Shown here piece after piece: positions 1 to 6,465 of a stretch of DNA of 14,659 nt. A program made the translations under genes and the position numbers. The DNA is from Verrucomicrobiota bacterium. Its GTDB lineage: Bacteria; Verrucomicrobiota; Verrucomicrobiia; Limisphaerales; JAGWYX01. Positions within the stretch are counted from its first letter, which is position 1. The number at the start of each line of letters is the position of its first letter. The notes under the pieces are model-generated. The model was given only the letters and a program-made list of their open reading frames with translations, made no database searches and had not been told where the DNA came from. The stretch is from the NCBI GenBank assembly GCA_018969165.1, contig JAGWYX010000015.1, positions 1-14,659 on the forward strand, read 5' to 3'.

Positions 1-2
1 GC

Positions 3-362
3 GAGCACCTGTTGCGGGACGGGCTGATTTCCGAGGAGGACCTCAACCTCTACCAGTTCACCGACGATACCGACGAGGCGGTGCGCTGGATCACGCGGTT
101 CTACCGCAACTACCATTCGAGCCGCTTCGTGAAAGATCAGTTCGTCATCCGCCTGAAGCGCGTCCCCTCGGCGGGTGCCATTGCGGGCTTGAACGAGGAT
201 TTTGCCGACATCATCAACGGCGGCAAAATCCGCGTGGTCGAGCCGACGCCCGAGGAGCGGGAGGACCGTGACGCGCTGGACCTGCAGCGGATTGCCTTGG
301 CCTTCAATCGGCGCAGCTACGGCCGGCTCCGCCAGATGATCGACGTGCTGAACAGCTTCTGA
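3..362 (+). CDS. LOG-family / TIGR00730-like Rossmann-fold protein, C-terminal fragment
   Basis: Only the last 119 codons are present; the reading frame is open to the left edge, so the start lies outside the window. The fragment contains the segment TDEAVRWITRFYRNYHSSRF followed by VIRLKR and ends in RQMIDVLNSF. I associate this C-terminal pattern with the large-type LOG/TIGR00730 'lysine decarboxylase-like' nucleotide-monophosphate phosphoribohydrolases of Verrucomicrobiota and relatives. The diagnostic PGGxGTxxE motif would be upstream and cannot be seen, so the enzyme activity (release of a free base from a nucleoside monophosphate) is inferred from family only. The stop codon lies 3 bp from the end of the converging minus-strand gene, leaving no room for a conventional terminator between them. 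Confidence 0.6.
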   Translation, partial: EHLLRDGLISEEDLNLYQFTDDTDEAVRWITRFYRNYHSSRFVKDQFVIRLKRVPSAGAIAGLNEDFADIINGGKIRVVEPTPEEREDRDALDLQRIALAFNRRSYGRLRQMIDVLNSF

Positions 363-365
363 GGA

Positions 366-875
366 TCATCGCGCGTGGAAGAAGGCGTAGGCGATGCCCC
401 AGAGGATCAGCACGAACAAAACCACCAGCACGATGAACCGGTTGCGCGCCACGCGCTTCTCGTAGCGCAACGGGCGCAATCCCTGGACGCTGCCGGCCGC
501 CAGGAAACTCACCAGCTTCGGGTTGGCCGGCGGCGGCGGCGGACGGAACAGCCCGTGGAGGCGCCGCCAGGCGCCCGGCAGATCGTACTTGCGCATGCCC
601 AGATCGTTGAAGTGCGCCGGCGACGAATCCCCGTTGGCTGGCGTTTGAATCCGGTGCTGCGGCACCTCCTCGAATACCGGTTCGGGCGCCGGCGGTTTGC
701 CCGGGCTGCTGGCCGGGCCGTGCGGCAGGGTCGTCGAACGCAGGCGCGGCTGGGCGCGGACCTGGTTCAGCGTGGTGTTCAGCCGCTTGATCTGGCTTTC
801 CAGGGCCGAGATTTCCGCATTCAACGCGCGGGCGCGTTCCGAGATGGGATCGGTTCTTTTTTTGAACAAGATCAT
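366..875 (-). CDS. Unknown coiled-coil protein with C-terminal membrane anchor (169 aa)
   Basis: I do not recognise a named family. Residues about 13-40 form a short heptad-rich helix (ALNAEISALESQIKRLNTTL). A Pro-rich linker follows, then a conserved-looking block around GMRKYDLPGAWRRLHGLFRPPPPP. Residues 146-166 form one strongly hydrophobic helix (FIVLVVLFVLILWGIAYAFF) before a four-residue tail. There is no signal peptide, so the likely topology is cytoplasmic N-terminus and tail anchoring in the inner membrane. It is the last gene of the minus-strand run behind the ABC exporter, 201 bp after the preceding tail-anchored protein, to which it is similar in layout but not in sequence. The start ATG is followed by a 7-A run covering codons 5-7. 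No Shine-Dalgarno sequence is visible. The coding call is sure; function is unknown. Confidence 0.75.
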   Translation of the reverse strand: MILFKKRTDPISERARALNAEISALESQIKRLNTTLNQVRAQPRLRSTTLPHGPASSPGKPPAPEPVFEEVPQHRIQTPANGDSSPAHFNDLGMRKYDLPGAWRRLHGLFRPPPPPANPKLVSFLAAGSVQGLRPLRYEKRVARNRFIVLVVLFVLILWGIAYAFFHAR

Positions 876-902
876 GGCCGAGGCGCGCGGCGATCCGCCC
901 TC

Positions 903-1064
903 TCAGACCCACCACCGCCGGGTCCGGGCGCGGGCGCCGGGATGCTCGGCGACCGGCGAGCGGAAACCGGCGTCTGTGAAGACCGTCTTCAGCGAGTCCT
1001 GGCGGGGAACCGCAGCGACCAGGAAGGAACGGCCAAAACTGGAGTGAATGACAGCAGGTTTCAC
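903..1064 (-). CDS. Doubtful small ORF (53 aa) in the gap between two membrane-anchored proteins
   Basis: The 201-bp gap between the neighbouring minus-strand genes contains a GTG-initiated frame beginning MKPAVIHSSFGRSFLVAAVP and ending RTRRWWV. Third codon positions are mostly G or C, like the neighbours, and the frame starts 12 bp after the upstream gene's stop codon, as expected for an operon member. Against it, there is no Shine-Dalgarno sequence, no recognisable domain, and in GC-rich DNA frames of this length arise by chance. It may equally be the eroded end of a longer gene. Treat it as a candidate only. Confidence 0.2.
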   Translation of the reverse strand: MKPAVIHSSFGRSFLVAAVPRQDSLKTVFTDAGFRSPVAEHPGARARTRRWWV

Positions 1065-1076
1065 GGTTCAAGGGCT

Positions 1077-1766
1077 CTACCGCCGGACCACCAGGAACAA
1101 CAGCAAGCCCAGTGCCCCGAGGGCGGCCAAGGCCAACGGCCACGTCAAGCCCAATCCCAGCTTGCAGAGCCGGCCGAACCCGAGCGTCTCCAGCCCGGCG
1201 CTGAGCGGCGGGACCGGCGCGGCCGGGCCGTTGGCGGTGGGGGGCGGCGCCTCGGAGAGCAAGGGCCATTTCAGCCGCGCCGCATTCCATTCCATGCGCG
1301 CGTTGTCGATCGTCGTGAGGGCGGCGGTCAACTCCACGCTCCAGTTGTCCTTGGTCCAGTTTTCCTCGCGCAGGCCCTGGACCTTGCCGAGGGCGTCCCG
1401 GAGGCCCCCCAGCGTTTTGCTCATCTGCTCGGCGTCGCGGCGGGCGGCGAACTCGGCCTCCTCGAGCAAGCCCAGCCCGCGTGTCAGATGCTGCAGCATC
1501 TCGTCGCGGCCGGTCTGAAACTCGACCTGGCGGCGGCGGGCCTCCTCGAGGGCGGCGCGCTCGCGTTCGAGTCGATCCTGGGCTTGTTTGAGTTCAGCCA
1601 GGCGTTGCTGGGTCTGGCTGACCTTGGCGTCGAGTTCCGCGCGCGTGGGCGGGCGTCCGAGGTTCTCGGCGGGCGAACCCACCGCGGCATCGGCCGCGAA
1701 GGGCGACTTCGGATCGGTGTGAAAATCGCTATCCACAAAGTCAGACTGATCAATTTCCGAAGCCAT
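1077..1766 (-). CDS. Unknown tail-anchored coiled-coil protein (229 aa)
   Basis: I do not recognise a named family. The N-terminus is acidic and disordered-looking (residues 1-40). Residues about 41-80 form a strong coiled coil (heptads through AELDAKVSQTQQRLAELKQA and on to ALEEARRRQVEF). Further helices run to about 135, followed by a Trp-containing segment (ENWTKDNWSVELTAAL, NARMEWNAARLKWPLL) and a Pro/Ala linker at 172-190. One hydrophobic helix at 206-227 ends in VVRR. The topology is therefore a cytoplasmic coiled coil tethered to the inner membrane by its C-terminus. It follows the ABC exporter permease at 79 bp, so co-transcription is possible. The ATG is preceded directly by a GGGAC/GTCCC hairpin (1769-1783) where a ribosome-binding site would be. 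An accessory or scaffold role for the exporter is a guess from position only. Confidence 0.75.
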   Translation of the reverse strand: MASEIDQSDFVDSDFHTDPKSPFAADAAVGSPAENLGRPPTRAELDAKVSQTQQRLAELKQAQDRLERERAALEEARRRQVEFQTGRDEMLQHLTRGLGLLEEAEFAARRDAEQMSKTLGGLRDALGKVQGLREENWTKDNWSVELTAALTTIDNARMEWNAARLKWPLLSEAPPPTANGPAAPVPPLSAGLETLGFGRLCKLGLGLTWPLALAALGALGLLLFLVVRR

Positions 1767-1768
1767 GC

Positions 1769-1783
1769 GGGGACTTTAGTCCC
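1769..1783 (-). promoter_or_regulatory. Small hairpin directly upstream of a start codon
   Basis: The palindrome GGGACTAAAGTCCC (minus strand) forms a 5-bp GGGAC/GTCCC stem with a 4-nt loop and lies 2-3 bases upstream of the ATG at 1766. It occupies the place of the Shine-Dalgarno sequence, and none is present. It could limit ribosome access or be part of a dispersed repeat. No function is shown. Confidence 0.35.
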
Positions 1784-1827
1784 GGGGCTGGCGGGTGTAA
1801 AGCGGGGGATTGACCTGAAGTGCCACA

Positions 1828-1845
1828 GGTCTGAGGCGCGCCTCG
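1828..1845 (-). terminator. Self-complementary motif directly after a stop codon, copy 1
   Basis: Immediately after the TAG stop of the ABC exporter permease the minus strand reads CGAGGCGCGCCTCAGACC, containing the 12-bp perfect palindrome GAGGCGCGCCTC. There is no T tract, so it is not a standard intrinsic terminator. It is nearly identical to the motif after the methyltransferase stop (8233-8251), which argues for a shared 3'-end element or dispersed repeat. Confidence 0.4.
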
Positions 1846-3585
1846 CTAGAACTCGAAATCGGCGACCTTGCGCAAGCCCAGGTAAAGCGGCAGCCCGCCC
1901 AGGAGCAGCGACAGCGCGACGAAGCCGGCCCAACTTGCCGCTTGCGCCGCAATCGAGCCAGTCCCGGCGCGACCCCACGGCGAGCCCAAGGCCAGCACGG
2001 TGACCGACCCCAGGATGTAGAGGAAGCTCAGCACCAGGCAGAAGGTGCCTCCGAACCCGCTGACGATCTTGCTCGGGTTGTCCTCCCTGAGATTCGGGTA
2101 GAGCGCGCCGAGGCCGACGGCCAATCCATTGAGCGAGAGGGTCATCACCGTGATGGCGCCGGCGAAATACAAGGTGTGCCCCCACGGGAGCTTCAGCATC
2201 CGGCACGACAGGGCCACCAAGCCGAGGGTGACGCACATCGAGGCCACGCTGGCCAGCCAGAACTTGGCCTTCAATACGCGCACCAGCCCCAGTGGGGCCA
2301 AGCCGATGATCCAGAGACGACGGCCTTCGAGGGAAAACTGCGGAAAGACAAACCGGGTGGTCAACGTGGCCAGGTTCAGCGAGCACGCCGCCAGGTTGAG
2401 GAAGGAAATCAGCTTGATCCAAAACGGACTCGAGAGCTGCTGGGAGAAGTGCCGCAAATTGATGACATAGACGCCCAACAGCCCAAATAACACCAGCGTC
2501 TGCCCCCACTGCGTCGTGTCCCGCCAGAACATCCGCGCGTCCTTGACCAGCAAGGCACGCACGTCCGGAGGCAGCCAGCGCGCCGCGCTCAGCACCACCT
2601 CCGCCGGCCCCGGCCCGTAGGAAAAAGTCCGAGCCCGCGCGCGCCAACGCCGGAACCAATCCCACTGGCCGAACACGCTGCCCCGGCTTTGCACCACCGA
2701 GGCGGCATCGTAGAACAGGTTTCCCATCCCGGTGAAACAGAGCGAGCCGAAGAACAGCACGTGACTCAGCAGCACCAGGATGAAAAAACCCGCCGCCGTC
2801 AGCGCCCCTTCCGACCAATCCAGCACACTGGCCGACAGCCAATAGCTGGGCAGCAGGGGAAAATCGGCGAACCGGGTCTTCAGCAGGAGCCGATCCAGCA
2901 CCGCCAGCACGCGGGTCTCGAGCCGCTCGTCGTTCACCGGCTCGGGCTGCAACCAGAACGCCGCGCCGACCAGCAGGAGGACGGCCACCGCGGCCGCCAC
3001 CACCTGGAAGCTGCGCCGGTCCAGGTACCGCGCCAGGTTCACCGCGCACCAGGCCCCGGCCACCGCCGGCAACACGATGAACAGCCCGATCAACAGCACC
3101 GTCACTGGATAAAAATGCCAGGGCACGCCGTGGTTCAATCCGTAGGCGGCCAGCAGCGGGGCGATCAGGAATAGAAAGGCCCACGAGGCCAGCAGGGCGG
3201 ACTCGATGAACTTCCACCGGAAGATGGTCCGGGCGGGGATCGGCAACGCCAGCAGAAAGCCGGTCTCGCGATTGCGGAAGAGGTTGGTATAGCAGATCAC
3301 CAGGTTGCTCAACCACAGCAGCACGAACAGAAAAGCGAACAGCACGTACAACAGCCGCTCGGTCAACAACGTGCCCAGGCCGGGAAAGGTGTCCACGAAC
3401 GCCAGTCCGTGGCGGAACAGCAGGAAGGCCAACCACAGGTAGCCGATCACAAACCCCCCGATCAGCGAGGTGAGCAACCGGGATTGGCCGCGCAAGGTCA
3501 GGATTCGGCGCCAGGATTGCAGCGCGTTGACGCGCAACAACAGGAGCAAGGGCGGGGGGACCGCGCGCGGCGAACCCGGTCTCAT
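1846..3585 (-). CDS. ABC exporter permease, ABC-2 / putative ABC_export type (579 aa)
   Basis: This large polytopic inner-membrane protein is encoded directly behind an ABC ATPase with a 4-bp ATGA overlap, so the two are almost certainly one transporter. The N-terminal half has hydrophobic helices at roughly 41-58, 78-99, 126-147, 158-183 and 192-212. It carries the segment NLFRNRETGFLLALPIPART, a pattern of the 'putative ABC exporter' family in which a cytoplasmic loop contacts the ATPase. The C-terminal half repeats the plan: a soluble loop with LPPDVRALLVKDARMFWRDTTQWGQ and then about six more helices, ending ADFEF. At 579 residues it looks like two fused half-permeases, which fits a single permease gene per ATPase. 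The substrate is unknown. The stop codon abuts a self-complementary motif also found after the methyltransferase gene. Confidence 0.85.
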   Translation of the reverse strand: MRPGSPRAVPPPLLLLLRVNALQSWRRILTLRGQSRLLTSLIGGFVIGYLWLAFLLFRHGLAFVDTFPGLGTLLTERLLYVLFAFLFVLLWLSNLVICYTNLFRNRETGFLLALPIPARTIFRWKFIESALLASWAFLFLIAPLLAAYGLNHGVPWHFYPVTVLLIGLFIVLPAVAGAWCAVNLARYLDRRSFQVVAAAVAVLLLVGAAFWLQPEPVNDERLETRVLAVLDRLLLKTRFADFPLLPSYWLSASVLDWSEGALTAAGFFILVLLSHVLFFGSLCFTGMGNLFYDAASVVQSRGSVFGQWDWFRRWRARARTFSYGPGPAEVVLSAARWLPPDVRALLVKDARMFWRDTTQWGQTLVLFGLLGVYVINLRHFSQQLSSPFWIKLISFLNLAACSLNLATLTTRFVFPQFSLEGRRLWIIGLAPLGLVRVLKAKFWLASVASMCVTLGLVALSCRMLKLPWGHTLYFAGAITVMTLSLNGLAVGLGALYPNLREDNPSKIVSGFGGTFCLVLSFLYILGSVTVLALGSPWGRAGTGSIAAQAASWAGFVALSLLLGGLPLYLGLRKVADFEF

Positions 3586-4352
3586 CGCGTGACGGAGGGT
3601 TTGGGTTGCCGGCGCGGTTCCGCGCCATCACCCCCCGGCTCGGTCAAGGTCAGGAAGGTCTGCTCCAGCGCCCCGTCGGCCCCGCTCTGCCGCCGCAGTT
3701 CCTCGCGCGTGCCAACGGCGATCAGCCGGCCCTGGTGAATGATGCCGATCCGGTCCGCCATCTCCTCGGCCACACTCAACTCGTGCGTCGAGAGGAAGAC
3801 CGTCATGCCCTGGCGGGACCGTTCCTTGAGCAGGTCCTTGACCACGCGGATGTGGTGCGGGTCCAGGCCGACCATCGGTTCGTCGATGATAAACACGGCC
3901 GGGTCGTGAAGGAGGGCCGAGACGATGGCCACGCGCTGGCGCGTGCCGTGCGACAGTCCTTCGAGGGGTTTGCCCAGATAGGGTTCCAGCCCGAAGCGGG
4001 GGATCAACTCCGCCGCCGCCGACCGGATTTGGCTGTCCTGCATCTGGAACAACTGACCGGTGAACCGCAGGAACTCCCACGGGGTGAGTTTGTCATACAA
4101 GAACGGAAAATCAGGCACGTAGGCCAGCCGGCGGCGCGCCTCCAACGGGTGGGCCTGGACATCGAATCCGGCGACGCGCGCGCTGCCGCTGCTGGGTTTG
4201 ATCAAGCCGGCCAACAGGCGGATGGTGGTGGTCTTACCGGCGGCGTTGGGGCCGAGCACGGCGAAGAACTCCCCGCGCTCGATCCGCAGCGTGATGTCGT
4301 TGACGGCGACCAGGTCGCCGAAGCGTTTGACCAGGTGGATGAGTTCGATCAC
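3582..4352 (-). CDS. ABC transporter ATP-binding protein of an ABC-2 type exporter (256 aa)
   Basis: This is the cytoplasmic ATPase that energises the permease encoded downstream. The nucleotide-binding domain is complete: Walker A GPNAAGKT at 34-41, signature LSHGTRQR at 133-140, Walker B VFIIDEP at 153-159 with catalytic Glu158, D-loop VGLDP, and H-loop His190 (FLSTHE). The signature has His in place of the usual first Gly of LSGGQ, and the Q-loop position reads YVPDFPF, with Asp81 where Gln is typical. Both are tolerated in exporter-type relatives. The start is GTG, preceded by GGGAAGG at a plausible distance; no ATG fits, because the domain begins at residue 2 (IELIHLVKRFGD). It starts 15 bp after the stop of the upstream membrane protein and overlaps the permease by ATGA, so the three are probably one operon. 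Confidence 0.93.
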   Translation of the reverse strand: MIELIHLVKRFGDLVAVNDITLRIERGEFFAVLGPNAAGKTTTIRLLAGLIKPSSGSARVAGFDVQAHPLEARRRLAYVPDFPFLYDKLTPWEFLRFTGQLFQMQDSQIRSAAAELIPRFGLEPYLGKPLEGLSHGTRQRVAIVSALLHDPAVFIIDEPMVGLDPHHIRVVKDLLKERSRQGMTVFLSTHELSVAEEMADRIGIIHQGRLIAVGTREELRRQSGADGALEQTFLTLTEPGGDGAEPRRQPKPSVTR

Positions 4353-4367
4353 GACACCGGCCTTCCC

Positions 4368-5177
4368 TCAGTAATTGGACAAGGCGTCGTTGACCAGCGT
4401 GATCCTGTCCGGCAGTTCCACGCGGAGGATTTCGCCGACGCGGCTGACGAGGACGACCGTTTGGAATCGGTCCAGCAAGCGCGCCTGGAGGCGATAGACG
4501 CGCACCGAGGCGTGCCCGATCTGGAGCCAGTCATTGCGCGCCTGCCACTCCAGACCGAGGGACAGCGGCCGACCCGGGACCGGCTCGACGGGCAGGGCGG
4601 GAAACAGGAACGGCAGCGACAACCCCAGGTCTTCGAGCACGCGCTGGGGCTGCTGCAGTTCGGCCAGGGTGAAGGTGTGTTCCCAGCCGACGGCGTCGCC
4701 GGTGTATCTGACGGTCAGGGACTGGCTGGCGGCCGTCGAGCGGAATTCCCAGGCATGGGGTCGGGCACTGGTGCGCAGCGTCAGTTCGCGCCAGGCCTGG
4801 TTGGTGGCAAAGCCCAGGTGCAACTCGAATCGCAGCCGGTTCGTGATCGCGGTCAATGCCACGTTGCCGTTGAAGTCAATGGTGTAGCCGCTCAGCCTGC
4901 GGACCATCCCCTCCGGTTCGTAATCCTCGGGGCTGGTCTTGCCACCGGCCAGCGCCTCGCCCACGTTGGCCGCCCACCGACAGAAGCCGATGCGTTGGCC
5001 CCGGTGAAACACGTCCATCGTCGAGTTGTCGGGCGCGGTCAGGATTTTCTGCCAGACAATTTCGGCCGGCACGGCACTGCCGATCTCGTGTCCGCTCCCG
5101 AATTCCGAGCGCCACAGCAACACGTTCATGGTTACCCAGAACAGCGTGATGCCCACGAAATAAAACCGGTTCAACAT
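4368..5177 (-). CDS. Unknown protein with N-terminal membrane anchor, first gene of the ABC exporter operon (269 aa)
   Basis: I chose the ATG at 5177 because it is preceded by GGAGGT and followed by a signal-anchor helix (residues 5-22, FYFVGITLFWVTMNVLLW). The open frame extends upstream to 5447, but that part runs through a palindromic repeat and reads as low-complexity sequence. The rest of the protein appears soluble and beta-rich, with no catalytic motif I can name: IVWQKILTAPDNSTMDVFHR, then IGFCRW, a DFNGNVALTAITNRLRFELH strand pair and a C-terminal RVELPDRITLVNDALSNY. It is predicted to face the periplasm from the inner membrane. The ABC ATPase starts 15 bp downstream, so it may be a substrate-handling or accessory component of that exporter. 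That role is inference from position. Confidence 0.75.
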   Translation of the reverse strand: MLNRFYFVGITLFWVTMNVLLWRSEFGSGHEIGSAVPAEIVWQKILTAPDNSTMDVFHRGQRIGFCRWAANVGEALAGGKTSPEDYEPEGMVRRLSGYTIDFNGNVALTAITNRLRFELHLGFATNQAWRELTLRTSARPHAWEFRSTAASQSLTVRYTGDAVGWEHTFTLAELQQPQRVLEDLGLSLPFLFPALPVEPVPGRPLSLGLEWQARNDWLQIGHASVRVYRLQARLLDRFQTVVLVSRVGEILRVELPDRITLVNDALSNY

Positions 5178-5180
5178 CCG

Positions 5181-5186
5181 ACCTCC
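5181..5186 (-). promoter_or_regulatory. Shine-Dalgarno sequence that fixes the start at 5177
   Basis: GGAGGT on the minus strand lies 3 nt upstream of the ATG. It is one of the few clear ribosome-binding sites in the window and, together with the membrane anchor that follows, decides this start over the in-frame ATG at 5447. Confidence 0.6.
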
Positions 5187-5268
5187 GGGTCCCACCGGTC
5201 CGGCCAGGCGCGCCGCAGACCGCACGTTACGGCTTTGAACCGCAAAGGACCGGAGCCAGCGCGAACGC

Positions 5269-5352
5269 GTTTTGGACCGCGGCGGTCCTCCGCCGCTTTG
5301 CCTGAGACCCGACCCCACCGTGAAGCGCCGGAGGACTGGCGCATTCCAAAAC
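5269..5352. repeat. REP-like imperfect inverted repeat (84 bp)
   Basis: The left arm begins GTTTTGGA (5269-5276) and continues to GTCCTCCGCCGCTT (5285-5298). The right arm is its imperfect reverse complement, AAGCGCCGGAGGAC (5323-5336) to TCCAAAAC (5345-5352). Within the left arm there is a further perfect 7-bp stem, GCGGCGG/CCGCCGC (5279-5285 with 5290-5296), overlapping an alternative palindrome GGACCGC-G-GCGGTCC (5274-5288). The element lies in the 266-bp spacer between the LysM gene and the next gene of the run. The TTTTGGA start is shared with the repeat at 14034-14166, so both probably belong to one dispersed family. It may also act as a transcript-stabilising or terminating hairpin. 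Confidence 0.7.
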
Positions 5353-5443
5353 CTGGCGATCGTTCCGCCCGCCGGTTCAGGGAACGCTCCGCGCGGCAAC
5401 CGGGACGCAAAAACTGTGTCTGGCTGATCACGGGTTTCAGGAA

Positions 5444-6217
5444 TCAAGGACCCGCCGGTGACGGCACCACCAGGCTTTCCCCGATCCGGAGCCGGCGCGG
5501 GTCCAGGCGCGGGTTGGCCGCCCGCAACGCGGCCAACTTGACTCCATGCTTGCGGGCAATCGCGCTGAGGGTGTCATGCGGCTTGACGACGTAAGTCCTG
5601 GACGCCGCTCCCGGCGCCGGGGCATCCGTCGCGGCCAGCAGCAGCCGGTTGGTCAATGCGGTCGAGCGCCCCGCCGGCGGGTTCGTCGTCGCGCTGACGG
5701 AGATGGTACCCAACGGCCCCGGCGGGACGTTGGTCAGCATCGTCAGCCGGCGCGACAAGTAATCGACCTGCTGGCGCAGGCGTTGATTCTCCTCGGCCAG
5801 CCGTTCGAGGTCGCGCTGCATCGCCGGCGTGATTGGCCCCAGCGATACCGTTTTGGCCAGCTCCTGTTCGCACGCGGTAATGCGGGGGCGGACGATCTCG
5901 GCGCGGTCCGAACCGGGCCGGAGTTTGAGGAGGCGCTGGTAATGGTAAATGGCGGCGGGGTAGTTGGTCAGATGCAGCTCGTAGAGCAGACCCAGTTCGT
6001 AATGCGCCGAGGCATTGCGGGGGTTGACCTCGAGGGCCTTCTCGAAGGCATCGGCCGCGCCCTGGTAATCGAGGTTGCCCGCCCGGCTCTTGCCGACCAG
6101 AAAATAAGATTCCTTCTGCTCGTCCGGCGTGTTTTGTCCCAGCGGGCTGCAGCCGGCCCACCCGAGGCAAACGCACACGGCTGCGAGCAGACGCAACACC
6201 GCTGGCCAATCAGTCAT
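5444..6217 (-). CDS. Putative lipoprotein with TPR repeats, coiled coil and C-terminal LysM domain (257 aa)
   Basis: This is probably an envelope lipoprotein that binds peptidoglycan. Residues 1-23 form a short hydrophobic signal ending in GWAGC, with Cys23 as the candidate lipidated residue; Trp at -3 makes the lipobox unusual. Residues about 35-103 hold two TPR-like helical pairs (NLDYQGAADAFEKALEVNPR, then NASAHYELGLLYELHLTNYP), predicted for protein-protein contacts. Residues 133-161 are a coiled coil (QRDLERLAEENQRLRQQVDY). Residues 208-252 are a LysM domain (TYVVKPHDTLSAIARKHGVK, then ANPRLDPRRLRIGESLVVP). The combination suggests a scaffold between an envelope complex and the cell wall. 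The IS element ends 52 bp upstream of the ATG, so native upstream sequence is limited to a very short piece. Confidence 0.85.
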   Translation of the reverse strand: MTDWPAVLRLLAAVCVCLGWAGCSPLGQNTPDEQKESYFLVGKSRAGNLDYQGAADAFEKALEVNPRNASAHYELGLLYELHLTNYPAAIYHYQRLLKLRPGSDRAEIVRPRITACEQELAKTVSLGPITPAMQRDLERLAEENQRLRQQVDYLSRRLTMLTNVPPGPLGTISVSATTNPPAGRSTALTNRLLLAATDAPAPGAASRTYVVKPHDTLSAIARKHGVKLAALRAANPRLDPRRLRIGESLVVPSPAGP

Positions 6218-6260
6218 GGCGCGAACCTAAACGAACCGCCTGCCGAGCGCAATGATGGTT

Positions 6261-6269
6261 CCGGTCTGA
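6261..6269. repeat. Target-site duplication of the insertion sequence, left copy
   Basis: CCGGTCTGA here is identical to 8231-8239. The two copies flank the terminal inverted repeats exactly; the bases outside the copies differ. A 9-bp duplication fits IS4-like elements. Confidence 0.75.
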
Positions 6270-6390
6270 CAGCGATTTCGCAAGGTGGTTTGGATTTTCG
6301 GTTTGGGCAGGCATTCCATTTTTTAACCGGGCGGCAGTCCTGTCGCTGACGTTTCGGTTCCTTGGCGTGCGGGACAAAGCTTGGCTGTCA

Positions 6391-6409
6391 GGCTCACGGC
6401 GGGTGAGTC
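6391..6409. other. Hairpin in the IS sequence downstream of the transposase gene
   Basis: GGCTCAC (6391-6397) pairs with GTGAGTC (6403-6409), with one G-U pair and a 5-nt loop. It lies 57 bp after the transposase stop. There is no T tract on either side, so termination is possible but unsupported. Confidence 0.25.
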
Positions 6410-6465
6410 GTCTGGCGTCCGCGTGTCCCGGTTGTCGGAGGGATCGTTTTGTCTTTGTTTGCCGT

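Noticed and set aside
857..863. Seven-T run (A7 in the coding strand) as a slippage site
   Set aside because: It lies at codons 5-7 of an otherwise intact gene; no alternative frame continues into a recognisable product.
375..2003. Long plus-strand open frame (542 aa)
   Set aside because: It runs antisense across three minus-strand genes with clear membrane helices and coiled coils. Its translation is Arg/Gly/Gln-rich without domains, typical of a GC-rich shadow frame.
1484..3631. Long minus-strand frame of 715 aa overlapping the permease
   Set aside because: It is a different frame over the ABC permease and the 229-aa gene, low in structure and rich in Arg/Ala/Pro. The permease frame has regular membrane helices and an ATGA link to its ATPase.
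5178..5447. 90-residue N-terminal extension of the protein starting at 5177
   Set aside because: It reads through the palindromic repeat, is Arg/Gly/Pro-rich, and would bury the signal-anchor helix. The ATG at 5177 has GGAGGT in front.
3606..5594. Long plus-strand frame (662 aa) over the ABC ATPase and its upstream neighbour
   Set aside because: It is antisense to a complete ABC ATPase with all motifs; its translation is the usual Gln/Arg/Asp-rich mirror.
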